Below are positions 8,306 through 17,914 of a DNA stretch of 64,000 nt, one piece after another. The stretch is from Cohnella phaseoli (GTDB lineage Bacteria > Bacillota > Bacilli > Paenibacillales > Paenibacillaceae). The stretch is taken from positions 62,001 through 126,000 of the forward strand of contig NZ_QRDZ01000002.1 of NCBI RefSeq assembly GCF_003386235.1. Reading direction: 5' to 3'. Below the pieces are notes generated by a model that saw nothing but the letters and a program-made list of their open reading frames with translations, did not search any database and was not told the DNA's origin. The position numbers were made by a program, and so were the translations under genes. Within the stretch, counting starts at the first letter, position 1; each line of letters begins with the position of its first letter.

Positions 8306-8430
8306 CCTCAGCGCCCCCGGCTGCGCCGCTAAAGCACAACCTATTGGTCTAGATCATAGAGCGACAAGTTTATCTGAACCTAACAACACACCGTTGCCAT
8401 ACACGGCCCCGCTGGGTCCCACGTTCAAGA

Positions 8431-8465
8431 AAAAAGCGGCCCGATCCATCCGGCAACCGCTTTTT
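8431..8465. terminator. bidirectional hairpin downstream of tatA
   Basis: AAAAAGCGG (8431-8439) pairs with CCGCTTTTT (8457-8465). On the minus strand it follows tatA by 55 bp with a terminal T-run, so it should end or attenuate the tatA transcript before tatC. Confidence 0.75.
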
Positions 8466-8519
8466 CCCTTCTCGTTATTCCGCGCCTAGCTTACTATAAC
8501 TCGTTACACTGCGCCTGAA

Positions 8520-8723
8520 TTACAGCCGTTTCTCGCCATCAATTGCCCGAGGCTCCTGCTTGTCAGCTACGTCCAACTCCTCGATCAGCGGCTTCGTTCC
8601 CGCTCTAAATTCGTGCAGCGTTCGACCAACTGCCCGCCCCAGCTCCGGCAGCTTCTTGGAACCAAAAAGCAGCAGAGCAATCAGCACGATCATCACGATA
8701 CCCGTAGGCCCAATTCCCATCAT
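8520..8723 (-). CDS. tatA: Sec-independent protein translocase TatA
   Basis: 67 residues: a short N-terminal transmembrane helix (GPTGIVMIVLIALLLFG), the hinge FGSKKLPELGRAVG and an amphipathic helix, then an acidic tail. This is the canonical TatA/TatE pattern; it multimerises to form the Tat pore. GGAGG sits 9 bases before the ATG at 8723 (a second ATG at 8720 is possible). It lies only 16 bp downstream of the large SLH-domain gene and probably shares its transcript, an uncommon placement for tatA. Confidence 0.93.
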   Translation of the reverse strand: MMGIGPTGIVMIVLIALLLFGSKKLPELGRAVGRTLHEFRAGTKPLIEELDVADKQEPRAIDGEKRL

Positions 8724-8739
8724 GGCGATTCGCCTCCTC

Positions 8740-11700
8740 TTAGTTGATGAACCCAGCCGTTTGCAGCACTCGCTTGATCACAACCGCCGCTTGTGCGCGA
8801 GTAGCCAAATCATGAGGCGCAAACCGCTTACTGTTTATACCTGTAATGACGCCAGACTTCACCATTTGCGCTACCGCGACCTGCGCCCAAGAGCTGATTG
8901 CAGCTTGATCCTGGAATCCAGCCGTGAGAGGCAGTAGTTCTCCTGTTACGGCAATCGGTTTGTCCACAAATGCTAACGCGCGGGAGAGCATCACAGCCAT
9001 CTGCTCTCTTGTGATCGTATCGTTCGGCCGGAATGTCTCGTCCCCGAAGCCGGTGACGATTTGCGCCTTTACCGCTGTGCGGACGGCGCCCGCAAACCAG
9101 TCGGTATCCGCAATATCTGCAAAGGTATGACCAACAGAAGCCGATTCTGCCTCAAGCCCCAGTGCACGAACGATCAGGCTGGCAAACTCTGCACGCGTCA
9201 CCTTGCCTTCCGGAGCAAAGTCCGTTAGCGTACGTCCGTTAACGATATGTTTAGAAGCAAGCAGCTCCACATCGGCTTGCGCCCAGTGGCCTTGCAGATC
9301 GGCAAAGGACTGCTTCGACTGCACAATCGCGTACAGACCGTTCCCTGGGTGGAAAATATTCATCTCTGCGCCCCCGAGCGTAAAGGTGGAAGGCACAAAG
9401 GAGAACGCTCCGGTCTGCGGATTAAACCTGACTGCCGTCGTCTGCGCAGAATGAAGGGCATTGCCCGCCGTAAGGATACTTCTGCTCACATACGTACGCC
9501 CGAAGTCGGTGAATACTTGACTGCTGCCGTTCGTCTCGATGCGCAGGGTGAAGTCCATGATGTCTCCGATCAGCGTCATGCCGGCCGCTTCGGCCTGCTT
9601 GGAGATCCGGTCTTTGGCTGCGCCTGCGATCGTCTCCATCGTAAGGAAAACAGCGGCGTTGTCCAGCTTCCCGCCAAGCTGCTTCAATTGCGCAGTTAAC
9701 GTCGGGAAGTTGAGCGGCAAGGTGTAGCGGCCGTTCGCCGTCTTGATCTCCATAACGGCGTTCCGATTCTCGTCGGCTGCGGCAACAAGCCATGCAGCCG
9801 GAATCCCGACCTTGCGAATCGCTTCCGCACCCGATAATTCAAACGTGATCGTTTGTGACCCCGCCGTTTTTCCTTGCAACATACCGAGCGCTTTCGTCAG
9901 CGCATCCGTGTGCAGCATGGCGGTCGCTTCCGCTTGGCCTCCCGGCCCTTCAGTCGTCTGCAGGGTTGCGGCCTGATCGGTAAGCGTCGCACCGCTCGCC
10001 GTCTCAATCACGTCTTTAAGCTCCGGCTTTACTTCGCCCGTCTGCCCCGGCGTACTTGTACCCGGCGTCGGCGAAGGGTTGTCCGTAATCGGCGCTTGGG
10101 CTCGTCTCACGTTTACCGTGTAGATCTTGCTCGTTAAACCGTCCTGCGCCGTCGTAACCAGAATCACCGGGTTGACGCCGGTATGCAGACCGATTGAACT
10201 CGAAACCCCGCCGCTGTACGGTTGCCCGTTAAGCAGCAACGATGTCGCCGGACCATAAACAGCCGCTGTCACCTGGATGTTGGAAACGGCATGTCCGACT
10301 TCAACGAAATAAGTCAGAATGTCCGGATCAAACGAAGGCTGCAGCACGCCTCGACTGACACTCAGCCCGCTCAGGTCGGCATTCGATTCCGCAGCGGCAT
10401 CGTCGGAACGGTAGATCGTTACCGTATAACTCCGGCTGGTCAGCCCGTCCGCCGCATGAACGACAATCGGCAGCACGTTGGCTCCCGGCTGCAGGCTCAC
10501 CGGAATTTCCGCGTGATTCCCGTACACTTGCGCGTTGACCGACAAGCTCGCAGTTGTATCGTAGGTGTCCGCAGTTACGATGATCTGCTCGACCTCAAGT
10601 CCCACATGCACCGTATAGCTATGAACGCCCGGATCAAAGGCGGGACTCAGATTTCCTGCGCTTACGGATAACGCGCCCAACTCCGCGGCCGCGGCTCGCT
10701 GCTCCTCCGAAATCACGGTCACTTCATCGCTGTTGAAGTTCGCCACATACACGCTGCTTCGTTCCGCATTCACGGCGACCGCAATCGGATTCCTTCCCGC
10801 CGCGATCGTGGAAGTTGTCAGGCTCGCGCCATCGATCACCGTCACATCGTTGCTGTGATAATTCGCGACATAAATCTGATTCGTCTGCGCGTTCACCGCA
10901 AGCGCAGCAGGTCCGGCCCCGACCGCTACTGTGGAGAGGCTATGCGTAGCGCCGTCAATCACCGTTACGCTGTTGCTGCTTGTATTGGCCACATAAATGA
11001 TGCCGGTTGCCGGGTTGACTTCCACCGCTGTCGGCGTAACGCCTACATTCAGCGTAGAGCGCGTTGTCCCATCCGTTACCGTGACGGTGTTGCTGTAGAA
11101 GTCGGCCACATAGACGCTGCCTGTTAACGGATTGACCGCCAAGGCGTTCGGGCCGGCTCCAGTCGAGATGGCGGAGACGCTGTTGGTTGCGCCGTCGATG
11201 ATTGTCAACGTATCGTCGTCCACATTCGCCACATAAATCTTGTTCGCCGCTTCGTTAATCGCCAGAACGAACGGACTTTCCCCGACCTGCACCGTTAACG
11301 TATTCGTACCGGGAGCGGCCCCGTCAATGACTGTAACGGTATCGCTGCCCAGGTTCGCGACATAAATCTTGTTCGTCGCCGGATTGACCGCTATCGCCAT
11401 CGGCAGGCTTCCCGTCTCGACCTCTATGGTGCTGTTCGTTGCGCCGTCGATCACGGTTACCGTATCGCTGTCCGCATTCGCCACATAAATTCGATTCGTC
11501 AGCGAGTTCACGGCCACCGCATAGGGCGTTGTTCCCGTCGCAACATTCGCCACCGCGACAACGCCACCGCCACCTGTATCCTCCAGCACGGTCACGCTGT
11601 CGCTGTCGGCATTGGCGATATAGACCCGGTTCGTCGCCGAATTGACGGCAACGGCATGCGGCCCTCTGCCAGCCGCAATGCTGGAGGCAGAAGCTGCGGA

Positions 11701-11793
11701 CGCTTGCGAGGTCGGCCATCCTGCGGCAAGCAGCAGCAAGATGAGCATTCCTGTTAAGCCGCGACGCAGCAGGAGGCTTGCTTGAGCCTTCAT
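8740..11793 (-). CDS. SLH-anchored surface protein with YVTN-type beta-propeller
   Basis: 1017 residues with a Sec signal peptide (about 1-34, cleavage near SAASA). Residues about 38-365 are eight or so ~41-residue repeats (AVNxxTNxIYVANxxSDTVTVIDG), the YVTN/surface-layer beta-propeller type. Two cadherin-like beta-sandwich domains follow (about 370-465 and 470-570, each with LSGLSVSxGxLxPxFDP-type openings), a Pro/Thr linker, a domain of about 200 residues that I cannot name, and three SLH motifs (about 835-1017) that bind pyruvylated cell-wall polymer. So it is a cell-surface protein, likely for adhesion or glycan contact. The ribosome site is weak to the eye. It sits 42 bp after the Tat-dependent beta-helix gene and 16 bp before tatA. 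Confidence 0.9.
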   Translation of the reverse strand: MKAQASLLLRRGLTGMLILLLLAAGWPTSQASAASASSIAAGRGPHAVAVNSATNRVYIANADSDSVTVLEDTGGGGVVAVANVATGTTPYAVAVNSLTNRIYVANADSDTVTVIDGATNSTIEVETGSLPMAIAVNPATNKIYVANLGSDTVTVIDGAAPGTNTLTVQVGESPFVLAINEAANKIYVANVDDDTLTIIDGATNSVSAISTGAGPNALAVNPLTGSVYVADFYSNTVTVTDGTTRSTLNVGVTPTAVEVNPATGIIYVANTSSNSVTVIDGATHSLSTVAVGAGPAALAVNAQTNQIYVANYHSNDVTVIDGASLTTSTIAAGRNPIAVAVNAERSSVYVANFNSDEVTVISEEQRAAAAELGALSVSAGNLSPAFDPGVHSYTVHVGLEVEQIIVTADTYDTTASLSVNAQVYGNHAEIPVSLQPGANVLPIVVHAADGLTSRSYTVTIYRSDDAAAESNADLSGLSVSRGVLQPSFDPDILTYFVEVGHAVSNIQVTAAVYGPATSLLLNGQPYSGGVSSSIGLHTGVNPVILVTTAQDGLTSKIYTVNVRRAQAPITDNPSPTPGTSTPGQTGEVKPELKDVIETASGATLTDQAATLQTTEGPGGQAEATAMLHTDALTKALGMLQGKTAGSQTITFELSGAEAIRKVGIPAAWLVAAADENRNAVMEIKTANGRYTLPLNFPTLTAQLKQLGGKLDNAAVFLTMETIAGAAKDRISKQAEAAGMTLIGDIMDFTLRIETNGSSQVFTDFGRTYVSRSILTAGNALHSAQTTAVRFNPQTGAFSFVPSTFTLGGAEMNIFHPGNGLYAIVQSKQSFADLQGHWAQADVELLASKHIVNGRTLTDFAPEGKVTRAEFASLIVRALGLEAESASVGHTFADIADTDWFAGAVRTAVKAQIVTGFGDETFRPNDTITREQMAVMLSRALAFVDKPIAVTGELLPLTAGFQDQAAISSWAQVAVAQMVKSGVITGINSKRFAPHDLATRAQAAVVIKRVLQTAGFIN

Positions 11794-11835
11794 GAATCAC
11801 CAATCCTTTTCAGTCGTTTTCTGTGAAGCCGGATT

Positions 11836-14103
11836 TTAGTATCTCTCAACTTCCGCTGCTACTCTGTCAAATATATTGCTAGAGAACAGCGGAGTATTGA
11901 CAGTGTCGGGGGACGACCACTTAATGCCGACGGTTGACGCCTTATCGTTCCCTAGCAGCACATTTTGGCAGACTACCGTCATCCTTGCGTCTTCTCCATT
12001 CACGTTGTCCAGATAGATTCCTTTGGCGAATGGCTCCAACAAGTCAATCGTATTGCCGACGATGCGAATCAGATGATTCAAATACGGCCAATTTTGAATG
12101 TAAATCCCGTTGCTGGATGTTCGGATAAGGTTATTTTGAATGAAAATATCGTCTATTCCATTCACATACATACTTTTGAAATAGTTGTTGGTAATAAAAG
12201 CGTTTTTATTCGAGCCGGTCAACGGGTTTAACACGATGTCATTCACGTCGTTATCATGAATGATCAGCTTGTTGGCGCCGTCCTGTCCTCGCATCTCAAT
12301 CAGTTCCATATTCCGATTCGCTTCTATCGATAAGGCTTCTATCGCCGATGCAGCGATATAGAGCTTCCCTCCGTTGAAGTTGTTGCCCGAAACCATCGCG
12401 GAAGCGTCCGTCAAATCTATGGGATCGTTATGAGCGAATGCGACGCTATAAAATTTGCCTTGATCCGAATGGCTGGCTTGCTTGAGCGTATTGTCTTTGA
12501 TGATGAGATTTTTGCAAAACGGGCCAGTGCCCCCCTGCACCAATTTGATGCAGGCCGACGGTTCCGTATTAAAATTGATAATATCGTTATTGCTGATGAT
12601 CAAATTGTTGGCGTTCGCGTTGCCAATGAGGATGCCCTGATCGGATTTCGAACGAATGATATTGCCGGAAATCGTACAGCTCATCCCCGGAGTCGTCCAT
12701 ACGACATAGGAGCTTGCGTGCGCCCTGTTAAACCCGGAGCTATCGCTTATATTCCCCGTTACCGTATACTCCGACCGCTCGAACGGATTCACCGCAAGCG
12801 TAATATCCGATACGATCAATTCGTGCACATCGCGCTGAATAAAACGGGACGTATTCCCGGTTATCGTCGCTTTTTTGACATGCTCCATCCACATGCTCGA
12901 AGCCGGATTATTGCATCGCAAGCGGGGATGGTTATGCTCGATCACATTGCCCGACACTGTCATTTCAGGCTCAATCGCCGTAAACCGCTCGCCGACAATC
13001 GCAATTCTGTTAATGTTAATGAAGGAATTGTTAGCGACCGTCCCTTTTTCCGCAAAACAATAAACGCCGTCGCCATACTCGTGATTCCATTTATCCGTAC
13101 CGGAGAAGCTGGCGGCTGCGCCCTCTACATAGAACTGCTCCGGCAAGATGCCAATATCGTGGAAGTGGCAGTCATGCACGTGTACGTTCTTGCAATTCCA
13201 TGTCCAGACGGCATTCTGGGCAATATTCTCAAACCGGCTCTCTCTGATAAAAACGGTATGATTGCCTTCTCCAAAATAACCGTCTCCATGAATATTGCGG
13301 AACAAACAATTGTCGATCAAGGTGTTCCCGGCATACGACTTGATCGCTGCATAGTTGTTGATGATGTTGACGGTTTTGAAATCGAACTGGTCGCCTTTAA
13401 ATCTCCAGTGACTCTGCAAGCTGTCCCGGTTGCCGTCGAAGATCACATTCTGAATCGTTACGGATTCTCCGCCGCATAGGAATAAGTGGAAGGCAGCGGT
13501 ATGATCCCCGCCCTTCTTAATCACCGTTCCGGGCGACCCGACAATGTCAATAGATTCAATCAGCAGGGAGGCCGTAATGAGATAGGTGCCGCTCGCAAAA
13601 TGCAAAGGGCAACGATTGTCTTCACAATACGCGAGCGCATTCTGGATCGAGGCCGTATCGTCTGTCGCTCCGTCCCCTTTCGTTCCGAACCATTTTACGT
13701 GCACAGGTCCGTCAAAAATTCGTTTAAACCTTGCTCCGGAGGTCGAGACCAGCACCGTTCCGGTATTATCCTGGGTACTCGTATCGGCGGCATTGTAGTA
13801 GAACATGCCTTCCATGCCCGAGTCTTTCACAAAATAAACGAGCTCGGCGGCTGGCTGCGTATTCGCTCTTAATGCGGCTACCGTTGTCGTCACGACCAAA
13901 TTCTGATTCATCAGGTCTTTTACTTTCGCGCGGTTGTCCGGCGAAGCTGCATAGGCTTTCGTCGGCAACCCGGCGATCAGCCCCGACGAAGCGAGCGCTA
14001 CGCCCGCCATCCCTAATGAAGCGAGCAGCTTTCGCCTGCTGATTAGCCCTTTTTCCTGCTCCTGATTATGCGACTCGGCCGATTCTACTTTGTGTTTTCC
14101 CAT
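11836..14103 (-). CDS. Tat-exported right-handed beta-helix protein (pectate-lyase-3/glycosidase-like)
   Basis: 755 residues. The N-terminus carries a twin-arginine signal: SRRKLL at residues 22-27, a weakly hydrophobic helix, and a likely AYA cleavage site at 50-52. After about residue 130 comes VKWFGTKGDGATDDTASIQNAL, the hallmark of pectate-lyase-3-type beta-helices found in polysaccharide lyases, GH28-like enzymes and phage tailspikes, followed by many ~25-residue coils with Asn ladders (NxIxxN...). It is probably a secreted carbohydrate-active enzyme or glycan-binding protein; the catalytic residues are not identifiable by eye. It follows a sugar ABC importer by 67 bp with no terminator and is upstream of SLH and tatA genes, suggesting joint expression. 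Confidence 0.85.
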   Translation of the reverse strand: MGKHKVESAESHNQEQEKGLISRRKLLASLGMAGVALASSGLIAGLPTKAYAASPDNRAKVKDLMNQNLVVTTTVAALRANTQPAAELVYFVKDSGMEGMFYYNAADTSTQDNTGTVLVSTSGARFKRIFDGPVHVKWFGTKGDGATDDTASIQNALAYCEDNRCPLHFASGTYLITASLLIESIDIVGSPGTVIKKGGDHTAAFHLFLCGGESVTIQNVIFDGNRDSLQSHWRFKGDQFDFKTVNIINNYAAIKSYAGNTLIDNCLFRNIHGDGYFGEGNHTVFIRESRFENIAQNAVWTWNCKNVHVHDCHFHDIGILPEQFYVEGAAASFSGTDKWNHEYGDGVYCFAEKGTVANNSFININRIAIVGERFTAIEPEMTVSGNVIEHNHPRLRCNNPASSMWMEHVKKATITGNTSRFIQRDVHELIVSDITLAVNPFERSEYTVTGNISDSSGFNRAHASSYVVWTTPGMSCTISGNIIRSKSDQGILIGNANANNLIISNNDIINFNTEPSACIKLVQGGTGPFCKNLIIKDNTLKQASHSDQGKFYSVAFAHNDPIDLTDASAMVSGNNFNGGKLYIAASAIEALSIEANRNMELIEMRGQDGANKLIIHDNDVNDIVLNPLTGSNKNAFITNNYFKSMYVNGIDDIFIQNNLIRTSSNGIYIQNWPYLNHLIRIVGNTIDLLEPFAKGIYLDNVNGEDARMTVVCQNVLLGNDKASTVGIKWSSPDTVNTPLFSSNIFDRVAAEVERY

Positions 14104-14170
14104 CGTATTCCCTCCTTATCCCTATTCGCTTCCGTCTCTTGCAAACTCCTAGCTTGATGACGTCGCGCGG

Positions 14171-15049
14171 TTACTCCTTAATTGCGCCAATGACGATGCC
14201 ATTCACAAAATATCTTTGAATAAACGGATACACCGCCACAATCGGAAGCAATGAAATAAAGATTTGCGCGGCTTTGACCGTTCGTTCGGAAATGTTCACC
14301 AAATCCGACGGATTCAGCGATATTCGCGTAAAATCGGCGCCCACGATAATCGATTGCAGCAGCGTGGCCAGAGGCCATCTCTCCGATTGCGTCATGTAGA
14401 TCAACCCGTCGAACCAGGCGTTCCAGTGCCCAACCATCGTAAACAGACTAAGCGTAGCGATGGCAGGCAGCGAAATCGGCAAGTAAACGCTCCACAATAC
14501 TCTCATATAGCCGGCCCCGTCCATGAATGCCGCTTCCTCAAGCTCTTTGGGCAATGCGCGGTAGAAATTCAACATCAAAATCATATTCCATACACTCACG
14601 AACCCAGGGAGCAGCAGCGCCCACAACGTGTTCATCAGGTGCAGCTTCTGGATCAAAATATATCCCGGAATCAGACCGCCGCTGAACAGCATCGTGAACA
14701 CGAACAACCACACATACAACGTCCGGCCTTTGAATTCATTCGCCGGTTTCGAGAGCGAATAGGCGCTTGCCACCGTAATCGCCATACCGATCGCCGTACC
14801 TAGCAGCGTGCGCTGTACGGTGACGATAATCGATTTGCCGAAGTTCGAATTGGCCAACGTTTTCAGATAAGCGTCCGTTGTGAAGTCGATCGGCCATAAG
14901 GTGACGATATTGGCGTTCGCCGCCGCGCTGGAGCTGAACGATACAGCCCAGACGTGAACGAGCGGCAGCACGCACACCAAGGCGATCAGCGCCAGCAGTA
15001 CGGCATTAAACCAATAGAACGTGCGGTAAGATTTATTTTTGTAAAACAC
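14171..15049 (-). CDS. carbohydrate ABC transporter permease (LplC/MalG class)
   Basis: 292 residues with six transmembrane segments and the EAA loop near residue 180-200 (ELEEAAFMDGAGYMRVLWSVYLPISLP), where the ATPase docks. The C-terminus QRYFVNGIVIGAIKE is the usual ending of this class. With the other permease (17 bp upstream) it forms the membrane channel of an importer for oligosaccharides of the lplABC/ytcPQ type. No ATPase gene is present; such systems normally use a shared MsmX-type ATPase. Confidence 0.92.
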   Translation of the reverse strand: MFYKNKSYRTFYWFNAVLLALIALVCVLPLVHVWAVSFSSSAAANANIVTLWPIDFTTDAYLKTLANSNFGKSIIVTVQRTLLGTAIGMAITVASAYSLSKPANEFKGRTLYVWLFVFTMLFSGGLIPGYILIQKLHLMNTLWALLLPGFVSVWNMILMLNFYRALPKELEEAAFMDGAGYMRVLWSVYLPISLPAIATLSLFTMVGHWNAWFDGLIYMTQSERWPLATLLQSIIVGADFTRISLNPSDLVNISERTVKAAQIFISLLPIVAVYPFIQRYFVNGIVIGAIKE

Positions 15050-15066
15050 CCCAGCGGCCTCCGAAT

Positions 15067-15987
15067 CTAAAAGATGGTGTATCTTGCGAATTTGTAGGCC
15101 AAGCGGTAAGAGACGACGATAAGAACAAACCCGATTACCGATTTGAATAAACCGACCGCCGTGGCGAAGCTCATCTGGCCGCTAAGAATTCCCGTACGGT
15201 ACACGAACGTATCGATAATATCGCCTTTGCCGTATACGAGCGGAGTGATCAGATTGTAGATCTGATCGAAGCCTGCGTTCAGCACGTTGCCCAGCGACAA
15301 GGTGAACACGACGATGATCATAGGCAGAATCCCCGGCAGCGTAATGTGCAAAGTCATCTTCAGCCTGCTCGCCCCGTCCATCTCCGCCGCTTCATAGAGC
15401 GACGGGTTAATGCCGGCGAGCGCGGCCAGAAACACGATCGTGCCGAACCCGAACTCCTTCCAAATATCGGACACGACAATCGTAATCCTGAACCAGTCGC
15501 CGTTGGCCAGAAACAGCACAGGCTCGATCCCGAACAGATCCTGGAGCAATCCGTTCACAATGCCTTTGACTGCCAGTACGTCGATCAGCACGCCCGACAG
15601 GACGACCCATGAAATAAAGTGCGGCAAGTATACGATCGTCTGCACCGCCTTCTTGAAGAAGCGCTGACGAACTTCGTTCAGCAGCAGCGCGAACAGGACG
15701 GATGCGACTAAACTGAACAACAATTTGGCAATCGCGATGACAGCCGTATTTCGGATGACCTGTATACTATCGGGCCGGTCGAGCAGCAGGCGGAAGTTGT
15801 CCCAGCCGACCCATGGCGAATTGGCGAAGCCTGTCCACGGCTTGTAATCCTGAAAAGCGATGACCAAGCCGCCCATTGGCAAGTAGTTGAACAGGATAAC
15901 CAGCAGCAAGGCTGGGAGCAACAATAGGTGCAGCGGCCACGTTCTGCTGAAATTCCAGCGGGCGGCTTTCTTTGCTTGTGAATTCAT
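15067..15987 (-). CDS. carbohydrate ABC transporter permease (LplB/MalF class)
   Basis: 306 residues, six transmembrane segments; EAA loop SLYEAAEMDGASRLKMTLHITLPGILP. N-terminal part YLPMGGLVIAFQDYKPWTG is typical of LplB/YtcP-like subunits. Partner of the downstream permease and of the lipoprotein gene that ends 10 bp upstream. Confidence 0.92.
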   Translation of the reverse strand: MNSQAKKAARWNFSRTWPLHLLLLPALLLVILFNYLPMGGLVIAFQDYKPWTGFANSPWVGWDNFRLLLDRPDSIQVIRNTAVIAIAKLLFSLVASVLFALLLNEVRQRFFKKAVQTIVYLPHFISWVVLSGVLIDVLAVKGIVNGLLQDLFGIEPVLFLANGDWFRITIVVSDIWKEFGFGTIVFLAALAGINPSLYEAAEMDGASRLKMTLHITLPGILPMIIVVFTLSLGNVLNAGFDQIYNLITPLVYGKGDIIDTFVYRTGILSGQMSFATAVGLFKSVIGFVLIVVSYRLAYKFARYTIF

Positions 15988-15997
15988 CGTTACCGCC

Positions 15998-17693
15998 TCA
16001 CGGATTTACGGACGCATACCAGGCGTTGACTTCCTGGAGAATTTGCTCGCCGCCGCCAGCTTGCCAGTCTTCAACAAACTTGTCGAACGCATCGATCGGC
16101 AGTTCGCCAAACACAATTTTACTGAACGTTTCGCTTTCCAGCTTGGACAAGTAGTCGCCTTTGGTCAGCATCGTTGGAGTCGGCACGCCTTTGAACTGGT
16201 TATAGATGGCGCGATCCTTCACCTGATCGAGCAGCGCTGCCGCTTCCCACGTTTCCTTCGGATAAGCACCCGACGCATAAATCTCGGCAGGCGTTGTCGG
16301 CTCGACGCCCGAGTGAAGCTTGACCATGTTGTTGAACAATGCGTCGGCATTCGCCGGAGGCGGCACGATGAAGTTGCGGCGGATGTCCAGAAGACCGCCT
16401 TCCACCTTGGACCCGTCATACACCGGCTTCCCGTCTTGCATCACGTAGTCGTATCCTTCAAAAAATCCGTTCGCGAACTCGCTGCCGGGAATGAAGTTCA
16501 TGCCTTCGTACAGCTTGTTCAAATAGACGAATAGCGCGTCAACATGCTTGAAATCCTTGTTTACGACAACAAAGCTGTTGTCGACGCCGATTCCTCTGAA
16601 TCCGATTGTTCCATCCGCAGCGGATGGAACCGAATGCGCCCTCATCTCCGCTCCCGGATTGATCTTCGCCACGTCCTGGATCGGCCACACGATTTGCCAA
16701 TATGGGCCGGGCAGAATGCCGGATTTGCCATTGGTTACGAGCGCCGCCGCTTCGCCTCCGCCTTGCGAGAAAGCGTCCTTGCCGACATAGCCTTTCTGCA
16801 TCCAATCGCGCAGTTTGGCGAGCGCCTGCTTCGCTCCGGGCTGCGTCGAGCCGTAGAAGCTTGCCGTCCGCCCCCTTGATATAGAAGCCGGGCATCGCGC
16901 CATACGCTCCGAACAGCCAACTCGTATCCGCCATGTTCTGATTAAAGCCATTGGCAAAGCCGAGGGAAATGCCGACCGTATCCTTCTCGTTGTTCCCGTC
17001 GGGATCTCGATTGACGAAGGCGTCCATTACCGCCTCCAAATCCTCGATCGTCTTCGGCGCCTGCAACTCAAGCTTCTTCAGCCAATCTTCACGAAACCAG
17101 AACAAGGGCTCATTCTGGTGCCTGGACTCAAGAACCGGCAGTGCGTACCGTTTGCCGTCCTTCATCCCTTTGTACCAGAGCGTGGCATCGCTTAGCGACG
17201 ACTTGAATTCGTCCGAGGCATACTTGTCGAACGCTTCGCCGAGGTCCATCAGCTTTCCGGACTGTGTGAGATCTGCGACCAGTTGCTGATCGTATGTAAA
17301 CAGCACGTCCGGCAGCGCCTCATTGGATGACAGAGCCAGACGGATTTTTGATGAACACTGATCCTCCTTCGTCATCCACATGTACTTCACGTCGATGCCG
17401 AGGCTTTCCTTGGCCCACTTGGTCGCAACGTTGTTTTCCTGCGTTTCGTCCCCTTTGAACAGCTCCGTTCCGACCACACACCCCACGGTATTAATCGTAA
17501 CCGGCGGATCGAACTTGCCGTTCGTGCCGCTGCCGGTTTCTTCGCTGGCGCTGGCCTGCGCAGTTGCACTCGCCGTCGGTTCGTTCGTTGGCGAGCTTGT
17601 CCCGTCGTTGCCGGAGGACGAACATGCCGTTACCAGCGAGAGCAGCAGGGTCGTCGCGATGGCAATAGAGATCGATTGTTTCTTGAGTTTCAT
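15998..17693 (-). pseudogene. LplA-type sugar-binding lipoprotein, frameshifted
   Basis: Two overlapping frames together make one extracellular solute-binding protein of about 560 residues. The first part (from ATG 17693, site AGGGG, lipobox LVTAC with Cys24, Ser/Thr linker, then VTINTVGC...) runs to GFYIKGADGK near 16862; the second part continues as SFYGSTQPGAKQALAKLRDW in the +1 frame and ends at 15998. The break lies within about 16856-16868. Restoring one extra GGCAA copy there would read D-G-K-A-S-F-Y-G, so loss of one 5-bp tandem copy explains it. Either the gene is really broken (then the importer lacks its receptor) or this is a sequencing error. Permeases 10 bp downstream are intact. 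Confidence 0.85.
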
Positions 17694-17914
17694 TTTGTTA
17701 CCCCTTCCGTGTTGTGGTTGGTACTCCCTCATTCTAGCCCCGGAAATCGGCAGCCCGAAATATAAGATCGAGGATAAAAGTATAACTATTCAATCTGATT
17801 TGCGGATTTACCGGTACGGATAGAACCATGTGAACTTCAGATGTGCTATTGTTACAACCATAGATTTATTTTGTTCCGACTCTCTTATTCGACAGCAGAG
17901 GAGACGCCAACCCG

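Noticed and set aside
7850..8489. Several overlapping ORFs on both strands
   Set aside because: They arise from the 42-bp tandem repeat, whose period is a multiple of three; none has a ribosome site or a known fold.
12430..13479. 349-residue plus-strand ORF
   Set aside because: It is antisense to the beta-helix gene, lacks a ribosome site and has no domain; the sense frame has clear motifs. The same holds for the long antisense frames at 37335-38360, 48863-49930 and 54158-55192.
15998..17732. Two separate genes for the sugar-binding protein
   Set aside because: The two frames are successive halves of one solute-binding fold and only the first has a signal peptide and start.
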